NCBI RefSeq assembly: GCF_000764205.1
Contig: NZ_JQDZ01000112.1
Coordinates: 272,716 to 336,715, forward strand
DNA: 64,000 nucleotides
Source: Thalassotalea sp. ND16A
GTDB taxonomy: Bacteria > Pseudomonadota > Gammaproteobacteria > Enterobacterales > Alteromonadaceae
Direction of reading: 5' to 3'
A program made the translations under genes and the position numbers. A model generated the notes under the pieces. It saw only the letters and a program-made list of their open reading frames with translations, did no database searches and was not told the origin of the DNA. Positions 56,814-64,000 of this stretch are shown here, in pieces (the first letter of the stretch is position 1; each line of letters begins with the position of its first letter).

Positions 56814-57503
56814 TTAATTTACCCGTAAGTGATTGTTTAAAATTGATTGGGTAAATGGAATCTTTAAATAGAACCCCCTTGGCAGGGTCATAAAAGGTCT
56901 TCCTTGGGCATCAAACGCTTGGGTTTTTACTTTCGAGTGAGCCGCTTTCGGTCTTAACTGTAATACTTGCCCATATTTGGCGTTAATGTCTTCGACTCTG
57001 CCCAGGGCTATCATGTCAGTCAGTTCTTGCCAGTCCTGTGCTAATAACTGCTCTTCTTCAGCGTTAGCTTGCCATAAAAATGGTGTGCAAACGATGCGAT
57101 CTTTAATCGCAATACTACGTTCAGAAATTACCGGTACCCATAACACCTTGGCTAATTTATTCTTAAGGTGACATTTTTGCCAGGTCATGCCGGTGATTCC
57201 GGTTAGTGGCGCGACGCAGACAAAAGTGGTCTCTAATGGTTTGCCGGCACGGTTTATTGGCAAGGTTTTTAGTTCGATGCCTAAATCAGGAAAATCAGGT
57301 AATGGCAGTGAACCGGCACTGGCACCGAGAACTTTTTCGAGCAACAAACCAATCCAGCCTTTTTCCCGGTTTAAATTCTCAGGCACCACAATGCCTGCTT
57401 GTGCTGCAAGCTCACCAAGACTCAACCCAGCCAATGATTGGGCATGAGTCATTAATTGCTGCTCTGTTTCGGGCCGTGGATTTTGCAATGGTGGATAGGT
57501 CAT
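56814..57503 (-). CDS. mutH: DNA mismatch repair endonuclease MutH
   Basis: 229 aa. The catalytic triad D70, E77, K79 sits in [10 protein letters not shown], at the same residue numbers as E. coli MutH, and the C-terminal part has [16 protein letters not shown]. MutH nicks the unmethylated strand at hemimethylated GATC in MutSL-directed repair, implying Dam methylation in this organism. Divergent from rppH, 126 bp apart. Confidence 0.95.
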   Translation of the reverse strand: MTYPPLQNPRPETEQQLMTHAQSLAGLSLGELAAQAGIVVPENLNREKGWIGLLLEKVLGASAGSLPLPDFPDLGIELKTLPINRAGKPLETTFVCVAPLTGITGMTWQKCHLKNKLAKVLWVPVISERSIAIKDRIVCTPFLWQANAEEEQLLAQDWQELTDMIALGRVEDINAKYGQVLQLRPKAAHSKVKTQAFDAQGRPFMTLPRGFYLKIPFTQSILNNHLRVN

Positions 57504-57629
57504 TAGAGTACTTTCACTAAGTATGCTTAAAAAAATTAAAGATTAACATTAATTTTAATCTTTAATTTGCTCATCATCGTAGTTTGTGGAACAATCATTT
57601 CATATATTAAAATTTGAACGGGAGTTCAT

Positions 57630-58190
57630 GTGATTGATGCCGAAGGCTATAGAGCCAATGTCGGCATAGTGATTACGAACGGCAAAGGTCAAGTTTTTTG
57701 GGCTAGGCGATTTGGTCAGCATTCATGGCAATATCCGCAAGGTGGCGTCGACGAAGGTGAAACCACTGAGCAAACGATGTTTCGTGAACTGCATGAAGAG
57801 GTAGGTTTAAAACCTCATCAAGTGGAGATCATTGCCAGTACCAAGCATTGGTTAAGATACCGTTTACCGAAGCGTTTAATTAGGCATGAAAGTAAACCTG
57901 TGTGTATTGGCCAAAAACAAAAATGGTTTTTGCTAAAACTGACTTGCGCCGAAGATGAGGTTGATTTGTTGCATTCAGGTCACCCTGAGTTTGATGATTG
58001 GCGCTGGGTAAGTTATTGGTATCCAGTTCGTCAGGTGGTTTCATTTAAACGCGATGTATATCGTCGGGTAATGAAAGAGTTTGCTGCCGTTGCATTACCT
58101 AGCCATAAGAGCGAGGGCAATGAACGTAGAGCAAACAAATTCCATCGAGGTAACAATCAGCGACGTAATAATCAAAGACGTCGAGGTTAA
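57630..58190 (+). CDS. rppH: RNA pyrophosphohydrolase RppH
   Basis: 186 aa from GTG 57630 (GGGAG upstream; the start [15 protein letters not shown] is the conserved RppH N-terminus). The Nudix box [23 protein letters not shown] is complete. It removes pyrophosphate from RNA 5' ends, starting mRNA decay. The last 25 residues are Arg/Asn-rich ([21 protein letters not shown]), a basic RNA-binding-like tail. A strong terminator follows. Confidence 0.95.
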   Translation: MIDAEGYRANVGIVITNGKGQVFWARRFGQHSWQYPQGGVDEGETTEQTMFRELHEEVGLKPHQVEIIASTKHWLRYRLPKRLIRHESKPVCIGQKQKWFLLKLTCAEDEVDLLHSGHPEFDDWRWVSYWYPVRQVVSFKRDVYRRVMKEFAAVALPSHKSEGNERRANKFHRGNNQRRNNQRRRG

Positions 58191-58222
58191 CACTCAAAGT
58201 GGTATGTGATCATTATGTAATA

Positions 58223-58260
58223 CAAAAGTTGTGCAGCTAACGCTGCACAACTTTTTTTTT
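58223..58260 (+). terminator. Rho-independent terminator of rppH
   Basis: AAAAGTTGTGCAGC-taac-GCTGCACAACTTTTTTTTT; 14-bp perfect stem. Confidence 0.93.
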
Positions 58261-58316
58261 ACTTCATGGATGATGGAATGCAAATCGCCAGGGATGGTAT
58301 TAGATTTGTAGCACAA

Positions 58317-58520
58317 GGATATGTGCTTATACCCGGCAGGCAGGACGCCTTTTGAGGGTGATTGTTTTAAGCTTCGAGCAACTAGCTACTGGCCACGGGC
58401 TGTGTATTTGATGAATTCACCTATAGTGTAACAATACCAATGCTGCCTGAAGCTCGTAGCCAGAAGCGATTAATATTTTCTACCTTTACCCGGCAGGCAA
58501 GAGGCCTTTTGAGGGTGATT
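58317..58520. repeat. Composite intergenic element, most complete copy
   Basis: Hairpin repeat (58317-58363, ACTTATACCC-like...GAGGGTGATT), then a heptad element (58369-58468), then a second hairpin repeat in the same direction (58481-58520). The heptad left arm reads GCTTCGA GCAACTA GCTACTG GCCACGG. The core is TATTTGATGAATTCACCTAT. The right arm on the opposite strand reads GCTTCTG GCTACGA GCTTCAG GCAGC. It fills most of the 510-bp rppH-ptsP gap. Confidence 0.75.
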
Positions 58521-58630
58521 GCACAAGGTTGTGCTTAATTTAAGATGGAATCTTAAATCCTCTGTTAAAGCAAAAGCTTACATTGTTTTTAGATGGCTAA
58601 GTTTTAGGTTATACTGATATTTCTGGTTAA

Positions 58631-58679
58631 GACCAATTTGATTCATTAAAAATGATCAGATAATTAGCCAACTTGGTAT
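58631..58679. repeat. ATACCAA palindromic element, second copy (reverse)
   Basis: Read on the minus strand it begins ATACCAAGTTGGCTAATTAT and ends AATCAAATTGGTCTT, matching the element at 798-843. It ends about 22 bp before the ptsP ATG, so it lies in the leader or promoter of ptsP. Confidence 0.6.
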
Positions 58680-58700
58680 AGTATTTTAGCAAGGGAGTTT

Positions 58701-60962
58701 ATGTTAACCACTTTACGGAGAATTGTTTTAGCGTTTGGGCAAGAACCTGAGTTAGGTAATGCTTTGCAGAATTTGGTGGCGCAGGTGAAAACCGCTATGG
58801 CCACCGAATGTTGCTCGGTATATCTTGCTGATTATGAGCGCGAACATTTTTTGTTAACGGCCTCTGACGGTCTTGCTAAAGCTTCCCTTGGGCAGGTGAC
58901 CATAGGTTTTTCTGAAGGCCTGGTCGGTTTGGTTGGTCAGCGTGAAGAACCGATCAATATTGCTGATGCCCAACATCACCCTCGCTTTAAGCATGCACCG
59001 GAAGTAAAAGAAGATGATTTTAATGCTTTTTTAGGAACGCCAATCATTCATCAACGACGGGTGTTAGGCATACTTTCTGTCCAACAAAAACAAGCCAGAC
59101 AATTTAACGAGAATGAGGAAGCGTTTTTAGTCACCCTGGCGGCGCAACTTGCCATCGCCATCGCCAATGCCGAAACCACGGGTATTTTAAGCCGCAATAA
59201 AAATCAGCAAAATCGACACTACGTGCAAGGCGTGCCTGCGTCTCCCGGTCTTGCCATTGGCAACTTTTATATTAGTTATCCAAAAGCACAGCTCAGCAGT
59301 GTCAGCCTGACCAAAGTCGAGCAAGTTGCTACACAGACGAAAATGTTTCAACACGCAGTGCTAAAGACTAAGCGTGATCTTTCGCAAATGAGTGAGCGCA
59401 TGCAAGGTGCGATCCCTGAAGATGCCTTAGATATTTTTGAAATGTATAAACATATACTCGAAAGTGCCAGTTTGGGCGACGAAATAGTGGAAAAAATTAG
59501 TTTCGGCTGGAATGCTGAAAGTGCTTTGAAACTGGTAATAGATCAATATGTTATTCAATTTGAGTCGGTTGAAGACCCTTATATACGAGAACGTTCAACC
59601 GATATTAAAGACTTAGGCAATCGGGTTTTATTTCATTTACAAGAAGAAGAAGCGAGTCGAGAGCAAGTTCCGAAAAATATGATACTAGTGGCGACAGATG
59701 TTACTGCCTCTTTATTGGCGGAATATCAGCATAAGGGATTAAAAGCGATTGTATCATTATCGGGGTCAACCAACTCACATGCCGTTATTTTAGCCCGGGC
59801 ATTGGGCATTCCGGCAATTATGGCGGTAGGCAATATCGGCTTGGCGAACTTTAAATATAAACAGGCCATTATTGATGGTTATTCAGGAGAAATATTCTTA
59901 TCTCCCGATGCTGCGCTGTTAGGTGAATATCAACATTTGGTTCGCGAAGAAGGTGAATTACAAGAACTGATAAAGGCAGTGATTGATTTACCGGCTATTA
60001 CTAAAGATGGCAAATCAATTGAGTTATTATTGAACGCGGGTCTTAGTGCCGAATTCGATTCTTCGATGAAAAATGGTGCGGTTGGTATCGGCTTATACCG
60101 TACTGAAATTCCATTTATGGAGCGTAATTGTTTTCCTTCAGAACATGAACAAGTGAACTTGTATCACACGGTATTGCGCTCTTTTCCTCGGCAACCCGTA
60201 GTGATGCGTACCTTGGATGTGGGCGGTGATAAGGCTTTGCCTTATTTTCCTATCAATGAAGATAATCCGTTTTTAGGCTGGCGCGGCATTCGCATTACCT
60301 TAGATCACCCTGAAATCTTTTTGGTACAAGTCAGAGCCATGTTAAAAGCCAATATCGGCATCGGTAATTTGGAAATCATGTTGCCAATGATCTCTGGTGT
60401 GACCGAAGTTGATGATGCCGTAAGACTGGTAAATCAGGCTTATTTTGAAGTGTGCAATGAAAGCGATACGCCAGTGTCGAAACCCAAAATCGGCATAATG
60501 TTGGAAGTGCCGTCAGTCATTTTTCAATTAGAAGAATTAGCAAAAAAAGTGGATTTTTTCTCTGTTGGCAGCAATGATCTCACCCAGTACCTGCTTGCGG
60601 TAGATAGGAACAATTCAAGAGTAGCACCGTTATATGATTCGTATCACCCTGCCGTATTGCGGGCGCTAAACCAGATTGCCGAACAAGCGCAACTATTCCT
60701 GATAGAGTTAAGCCTGTGTGGCGAGCTGGCCAGTGAACCTGGCGGGGCGTTATTACTGTTAGCAATGGGCTACGATAAGTTAAGTATGAACACTCATAAT
60801 ATTCCAAAAGTTAAATGGGTGTTGCGCCATATTGATTATAAACAGGCACAGCTAATCCTATCCCATTGTCTAATGTTAACCACGGCGAAACAAGTGCATA
60901 ATTACTTGAATGAGCAATTAGAATTACTTGGTTTAGGCGGTTTTGTCCGTGCCGGTAAATAA
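58701..60962 (+). CDS. ptsP: Phosphoenolpyruvate-protein phosphotransferase PtsP (EI-Ntr)
   Basis: 753 aa. N-terminal GAF domain (about 15-160), then the EI domains: phosphoryl-accepting His 360 in SGSTNSHAVILARALGIPA, and the C-terminal PEP-binding barrel with LYRTEIPFM, MRTLDVGGDK, GWRGIRI and SVGSNDLTQYLLAVDRNN. It starts the nitrogen PTS phosphorelay (EI-Ntr to NPr to EIIA-Ntr). It lies between rppH and the TSUP gene, the usual order in these bacteria. GGGAG lies before the ATG. Confidence 0.95.
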   Translation: MLTTLRRIVLAFGQEPELGNALQNLVAQVKTAMATECCSVYLADYEREHFLLTASDGLAKASLGQVTIGFSEGLVGLVGQREEPINIADAQHHPRFKHAPEVKEDDFNAFLGTPIIHQRRVLGILSVQQKQARQFNENEEAFLVTLAAQLAIAIANAETTGILSRNKNQQNRHYVQGVPASPGLAIGNFYISYPKAQLSSVSLTKVEQVATQTKMFQHAVLKTKRDLSQMSERMQGAIPEDALDIFEMYKHILESASLGDEIVEKISFGWNAESALKLVIDQYVIQFESVEDPYIRERSTDIKDLGNRVLFHLQEEEASREQVPKNMILVATDVTASLLAEYQHKGLKAIVSLSGSTNSHAVILARALGIPAIMAVGNIGLANFKYKQAIIDGYSGEIFLSPDAALLGEYQHLVREEGELQELIKAVIDLPAITKDGKSIELLLNAGLSAEFDSSMKNGAVGIGLYRTEIPFMERNCFPSEHEQVNLYHTVLRSFPRQPVVMRTLDVGGDKALPYFPINEDNPFLGWRGIRITLDHPEIFLVQVRAMLKANIGIGNLEIMLPMISGVTEVDDAVRLVNQAYFEVCNESDTPVSKPKIGIMLEVPSVIFQLEELAKKVDFFSVGSNDLTQYLLAVDRNNSRVAPLYDSYHPAVLRALNQIAEQAQLFLIELSLCGELASEPGGALLLLAMGYDKLSMNTHNIPKVKWVLRHIDYKQAQLILSHCLMLTTAKQVHNYLNEQLELLGLGGFVRAGK

Positions 60963-61095
60963 ATATTGGGTTAATTGCCGGTAATTAGACCTTTGACCGG
61001 TGAAATCGGTAATTTAATAAGCAGCTTTAGCGATTTAAGGTTAAAATTTATTATCAGCGAGATTTTTTCCTAGTCTCGCGTTTCTAGAGTTAACA

Positions 61096-61887
61096 ATGTT
61101 TTTATCAGTATTCTTATTTTGTATGTTACTAGGCACCTTGGTCGGCTTTTTAGCGGGCATGTTGGGAATTGGCGGCGGTTTAGTCATAGTCCCGGTGTTG
61201 ATTATGTTACTACCGACAATTGGCTTACATCCTGATATTGTCATGCCTATTGCCTTAGCATCTTCATTAGCGTCCATCGTGGTGACATCTTCCAGTGCGG
61301 CATTTAATCATCATAAATCGGGTAATATTCCCTGGAAATTAACCAAAAAATTATTGGCCTTTGTTGCTGTAGGAGCAGTAATTGGCGCCAATTTAGCCGA
61401 TTTACTGCCAACCAAAACGTTAACGGCCATTTTTGCTACCTTTGTGATCTCGTTGGCAACCTACATGTTGTTTTCCATCAGACAAACGGTACATAGAGGT
61501 TTGCCCTCAGATAACGTGTTGAAAGGGGTTGCCACCGGGACTGGTGTTATCGCCAGCTTAATGGGCATCAGTGGTGGTGCCGTACTCATTCCATTTTTAA
61601 GTTATTGTGGTGTTAATTTATTGCAGGCTATTGGCATTTCTACAGCTTGCGGTATGATTGTCTCGCTTTTTGGCACAATGGCGTTTATGATTGCAGGTCT
61701 TGGTAATCCCAACCTTCCGGAATGGAGTTTAGGGTACATATATTGGCCAGCAGTACTCGGTATCGCTTCTACATCTACGGTATTGGCAAGGTACGGGGTA
61801 AAGTTAGCGAATAAGCTGCCAGTAAAAACAATAAAAAAAGTATTTGCTGCATTCCTGATACTTGTGGCAATAAAAATGATGACTTAA
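61096..61887 (+). CDS. TSUP (TauE/SafE) family transporter
   Basis: 263 aa with about eight TM helices in two repeats; each opens with a glycine-rich segment ([35 protein letters not shown]). TSUP members export sulfite, sulfonates or organic acids; the substrate is unknown. It lies in the ptsP-TSUP-lgt block and is followed 13 bp later by lgt, so probably co-transcribed. Confidence 0.88.
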   Translation: MFLSVFLFCMLLGTLVGFLAGMLGIGGGLVIVPVLIMLLPTIGLHPDIVMPIALASSLASIVVTSSSAAFNHHKSGNIPWKLTKKLLAFVAVGAVIGANLADLLPTKTLTAIFATFVISLATYMLFSIRQTVHRGLPSDNVLKGVATGTGVIASLMGISGGAVLIPFLSYCGVNLLQAIGISTACGMIVSLFGTMAFMIAGLGNPNLPEWSLGYIYWPAVLGIASTSTVLARYGVKLANKLPVKTIKKVFAAFLILVAIKMMT

Positions 61888-61900
61888 CACAGGATCTTTT

Positions 61901-62761
61901 ATGACCCTAGCTGCACTACAATTTCCACAAATTGACCCGATAATTTTCTCCATTGGCCCTATTGCCTTACGCTGGTATGGCTTAATGTATTTGATTGGCT
62001 TTATTCTAGCCATGATGATTGCCAATAAAGCTGCCGATAAAAGTCGTGGCCTTTGGACTCGAGAGCAAGTTAGCGATTTACTATTCTATGGCTTCCTTGG
62101 CGTGATATTGGGTGGCCGGGTAGGCTACGTCTTATTTTATAATTTTGATTATTTCTTGGTTGATCCGCTCTATCTGTTTAAAATCTGGACCGGCGGCATG
62201 TCGTTTCATGGTGGACTGTTAGGAGTGATCACTGCCATTGCGATTTTTGCGCGCAAGGAAAAGAAAAGTTTTTTACAGGTTGGTGACTTTGTCGCGCCAT
62301 TGGTACCGCTTGGTTTAGGTGCTGGCCGTATTGGTAACTTTATTAATTCAGAACTTTGGGGCAGAGAAACCGACGTCTCCTGGGCAATGATCTTCCCGAC
62401 CGACCCGTTAGGTCTAGCACGTCATCCTTCGCAACTCTATGAGTTCTTCCTTGAAGGCGTAGTGCTGTTTATGATCATCTATTTCGTCTGTCGTAAACCA
62501 AAGCCTGCCGGGGTTGCCAGTGGTCTATTTTTAGCGGGCTACGGCTTGTTTAGAATGATAATAGAGTTTTTCCGTGAGCCAGATGCCCATTTAGGTTTTT
62601 ACTTTAGCTTTATCTCGATGGGACAAATGCTGTCACTACCTATGGTGATCGTTGGCATTGGCCTGATCACGTGGGGCTTAAACAAAGGTTTACCTATTGA
62701 AAACAAGTCATCTAAGACAAAAACCGCAAACAAAAAAAATAACAAGAGTGTCGCCAAATGA
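61901..62761 (+). CDS. lgt: Prolipoprotein diacylglyceryl transferase Lgt
   Basis: 286 aa, seven TM helices. [23 protein letters not shown], the Lgt signature [20 protein letters not shown], and the [12 protein letters not shown] motif are all present. It attaches diacylglycerol to the lipobox Cys of prolipoproteins, the first step of lipoprotein maturation. A Lys/Asn-rich C-terminal tail is slightly extended. Its stop overlaps the thyA start by four bases. Confidence 0.95.
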   Translation: MTLAALQFPQIDPIIFSIGPIALRWYGLMYLIGFILAMMIANKAADKSRGLWTREQVSDLLFYGFLGVILGGRVGYVLFYNFDYFLVDPLYLFKIWTGGMSFHGGLLGVITAIAIFARKEKKSFLQVGDFVAPLVPLGLGAGRIGNFINSELWGRETDVSWAMIFPTDPLGLARHPSQLYEFFLEGVVLFMIIYFVCRKPKPAGVASGLFLAGYGLFRMIIEFFREPDAHLGFYFSFISMGQMLSLPMVIVGIGLITWGLNKGLPIENKSSKTKTANKKNNKSVAK

Positions 62762-63609
62762 AGCAGTATTTAGATTTATGCCAACGCATTATTGATGATG
62801 GTATTTGGGTTGATAATAAACGTACCGGCAAGCGTTGTTTAACGGTAATTAACGCGGATCTGGAGTATCAGGTTGGCAACAATGAGTTTCCATTAATTAC
62901 CACCCGTAAGAGCTTCTACAAATCGGCAATTGCTGAGCTGCTTGGCTACCTTAAAGGGTACGACAATGCCGCCGATTTTCGCGCTTTGGGCACCAAAACC
63001 TGGGATGCCAATGCCAATGACAATGAAGTGTGGCTGAAAAATTCATATCGCAAAGGTGAAGACGATATGGGCCGAGTATACGGCGTGCAAGGTCGTGGCT
63101 GGGCAAAGCCTGATGGTGGCACCATTGATCAGTTGAAAAAAGTTGTTGAAAACCTAAAAAATGGTGTCGATGACCGCGGCGAAATTATTACCTTTTATAA
63201 TCCGGGTGAATTTCATATGGGCTGTTTACGTCCATGCATGCATACGCACAATTTTTCACTGCTCGGCGATACCTTATATTTAACCAGCGCTCAGCGCTCT
63301 TGTGATGTACCTCTGGGACTGAATTTTAATCAAATTCAAGTGTTTGCCTTTTTGGCGATTATGGCGCAAATTACCGGCCATAAAGCTGGTGTTGCCTACC
63401 ATAAAATTGTTAATGCCCACATTTATGAAGATCAATTGGATTTAATGAAAAATGTGCAGTTAAAACGAGAGCCACTTTCGGCGCCAAAACTTACCATTAA
63501 TCCTAAAATTAAATCGCTAGAAGATATTGAAACCTGGGTGACGATGGATGACTTTGAAGTGACAGGTTATGAGCATCACGATGCGATCAAATACCCGTTT
63601 TCGGTGTAG
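62758..63609 (+). CDS. thyA: Thymidylate synthase ThyA
   Basis: 283 aa. The catalytic Cys lies in [12 protein letters not shown], the dUMP phosphate Arg in [14 protein letters not shown], and it closes [11 protein letters not shown]. Length and inserts match the Vibrio-type ThyA (about 283 aa) rather than E. coli (264 aa). It methylates dUMP to dTMP using methylene-tetrahydrofolate. ATGA overlap with lgt indicates coupled translation, a conserved pair. Confidence 0.95.
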   Translation: MKQYLDLCQRIIDDGIWVDNKRTGKRCLTVINADLEYQVGNNEFPLITTRKSFYKSAIAELLGYLKGYDNAADFRALGTKTWDANANDNEVWLKNSYRKGEDDMGRVYGVQGRGWAKPDGGTIDQLKKVVENLKNGVDDRGEIITFYNPGEFHMGCLRPCMHTHNFSLLGDTLYLTSAQRSCDVPLGLNFNQIQVFAFLAIMAQITGHKAGVAYHKIVNAHIYEDQLDLMKNVQLKREPLSAPKLTINPKIKSLEDIETWVTMDDFEVTGYEHHDAIKYPFSV

Positions 63610-63618
63610 GTAAAAAAG

Positions 63619-63667
63619 GGTACGAGGTACAAGGTACGAGGTACGAGGTACAGGGTACAAGGTACAA
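63619..63667. repeat. Tandem heptamer array downstream of thyA
   Basis: Seven uninterrupted 7-bp units in perfect phase: GGTACGA GGTACAA GGTACGA GGTACGA GGTACAG GGTACAA GGTACAA, followed by GCAGACTGCG. Only positions 6 and 7 vary, always between A and G. It begins ten bases after the thyA stop. The stretch 63680-63880 shows no gene. Confidence 0.85.
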
Positions 63668-63890
63668 GCAGACTGCGCATTACTCACAGAACTGTCTATA
63701 TATTCTAATATCAACTTTGATTGATAATTTATTATTCTTAAGAAACGAGAAGCGAAGAGCCATTGTTCCTATGCACGTTTTGAATTTGGGAGGTCCCGTT
63801 CAAAAGCATAACGGGATGACGGAGTAATTTTTCTAAGTATATGATAACCAACTATTTAGGTTTACTTACACCACGTCATATAAAAGAAGA

Positions 63891-63920
63891 AGCCCCTAAA
63901 TAAATTATTACTTAAGGGCT
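63891..63920. terminator. Stem-loop, possible terminator
   Basis: AGCCCCTAA ... TTAAGGGCT around a 12-base AT-rich loop. No T-run follows directly on either strand. Confidence 0.45.
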
Positions 63921-63922
63921 AA

Positions 63923-63999
63923 GCTAGAGTGAGAAGAAGAGGCTAAGACGTCAAAAGCTTTTAGCTTCTCGGGATGCAAAAGCCTCTTCTTACTCTAGC
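63923..63999. repeat. Long inverted repeat at window edge
   Basis: GCTAGAGTGAGAAGAAGAGG(CT) at 63923-63944 and AGCCTCTTCTTACTCTAGC at 63981-63999 pair over 19 bases with one three-base gap, around a 36-base loop that itself holds an AAAAGCTTTT palindrome. It could be a terminator hairpin, an element end or part of a structured RNA; the sequence is cut off here. Confidence 0.5.
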
Positions 64000-64000
64000 G

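Noticed and set aside
63619..63667. CRISPR array
   Set aside because: The units are seven bases long and contiguous, with no spacers and no cas genes.

Overview
The window reads as ordinary chromosome of a marine gammaproteobacterium of the order Alteromonadales, most likely Colwelliaceae (Thalassotalea/Colwellia-like). This rests on moderate-to-low GC, on the block mutH / rppH-ptsP-TSUP-lgt-thyA at the right end, and on lineage-typical families (HopJ-type, DUF2947 next to rlmF, SEC-C PBPRA1643-type, DUF3622, EfpL with an arginine tip, ZapE, YajD). No rRNA, tRNA, CRISPR array, transposase, integrase or phage module was recognised. The species assignment is inference from protein content and synteny.

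Left part (1-14.3 kb), accessory in character. A secreted methyltransferase-like protein, a MATE pump and an orphan TonB-like protein (with two BlaI/MecI-type operator dyads upstream) lead into about 8 kb of small, unrelated, same-strand genes: DUF4242, MAPEG, VOC, deacetylase, GNAT, SGNH hydrolase, small lipoproteins, gamma-glutamylcyclotransferase, a beta-barrel-like protein and YtoQ. This stretch is decaying. A sigma-54 activator and a LysR regulator, both beheaded, meet at one deletion point near 4918, and the deacetylase has lost its middle in frame. Two near-identical promoter modules and a dispersed palindromic repeat lie between the genes. A urea transporter, a delta-class carbonic anhydrase and a coiled-coil protein of unknown function follow.

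Middle (14.4-28.7 kb). An ABC exporter converges on a CzcCBA-type heavy-metal efflux operon. The operon is divergent from a CadR/PbrR-like MerR regulator, with a textbook 19-bp-spacer MerR promoter and a repeat-rich 5' leader. Next come norE/norF-like genes behind an FNR/DNR-like half-perfect site, a 152-bp MITE-like palindrome, an unknown two-TM protein, efpL, the divergent argP/argO pair and an FMN reductase.

Right part (28.8-64 kb). Mostly housekeeping: HopJ-like protein, MipA/OmpV, alpha/beta hydrolase, thioesterase, MscS, rlmF-DUF2947, YajD, SEC-C protein, RsuA-family pseudouridine synthase, DUF3622, rhodanese, a beta-propeller lipoprotein, an S9 peptidase operon, an FAD protein, fdxA-dmeF, a frameshifted YgjP-like metallopeptidase, an M1 peptidase with DUF6702, zapE, an ABC/FtsX/DUF3299 operon that may act in metal handling, a DUF1461 (Lit-like) membrane protein, a hexose-6-phosphate mutarotase, mutH, rppH, ptsP, a TSUP transporter, lgt and thyA.

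The most unusual non-genic signal is a set of intergenic elements built from degenerate 7-bp units (GCTACGA / GGTACAA type). They occur as single arrays or as inverted pairs around a conserved core, and several end in GCAG. They are often flanked by a separate hairpin repeat beginning TTATACCCGGC. I could not link them to any described family.
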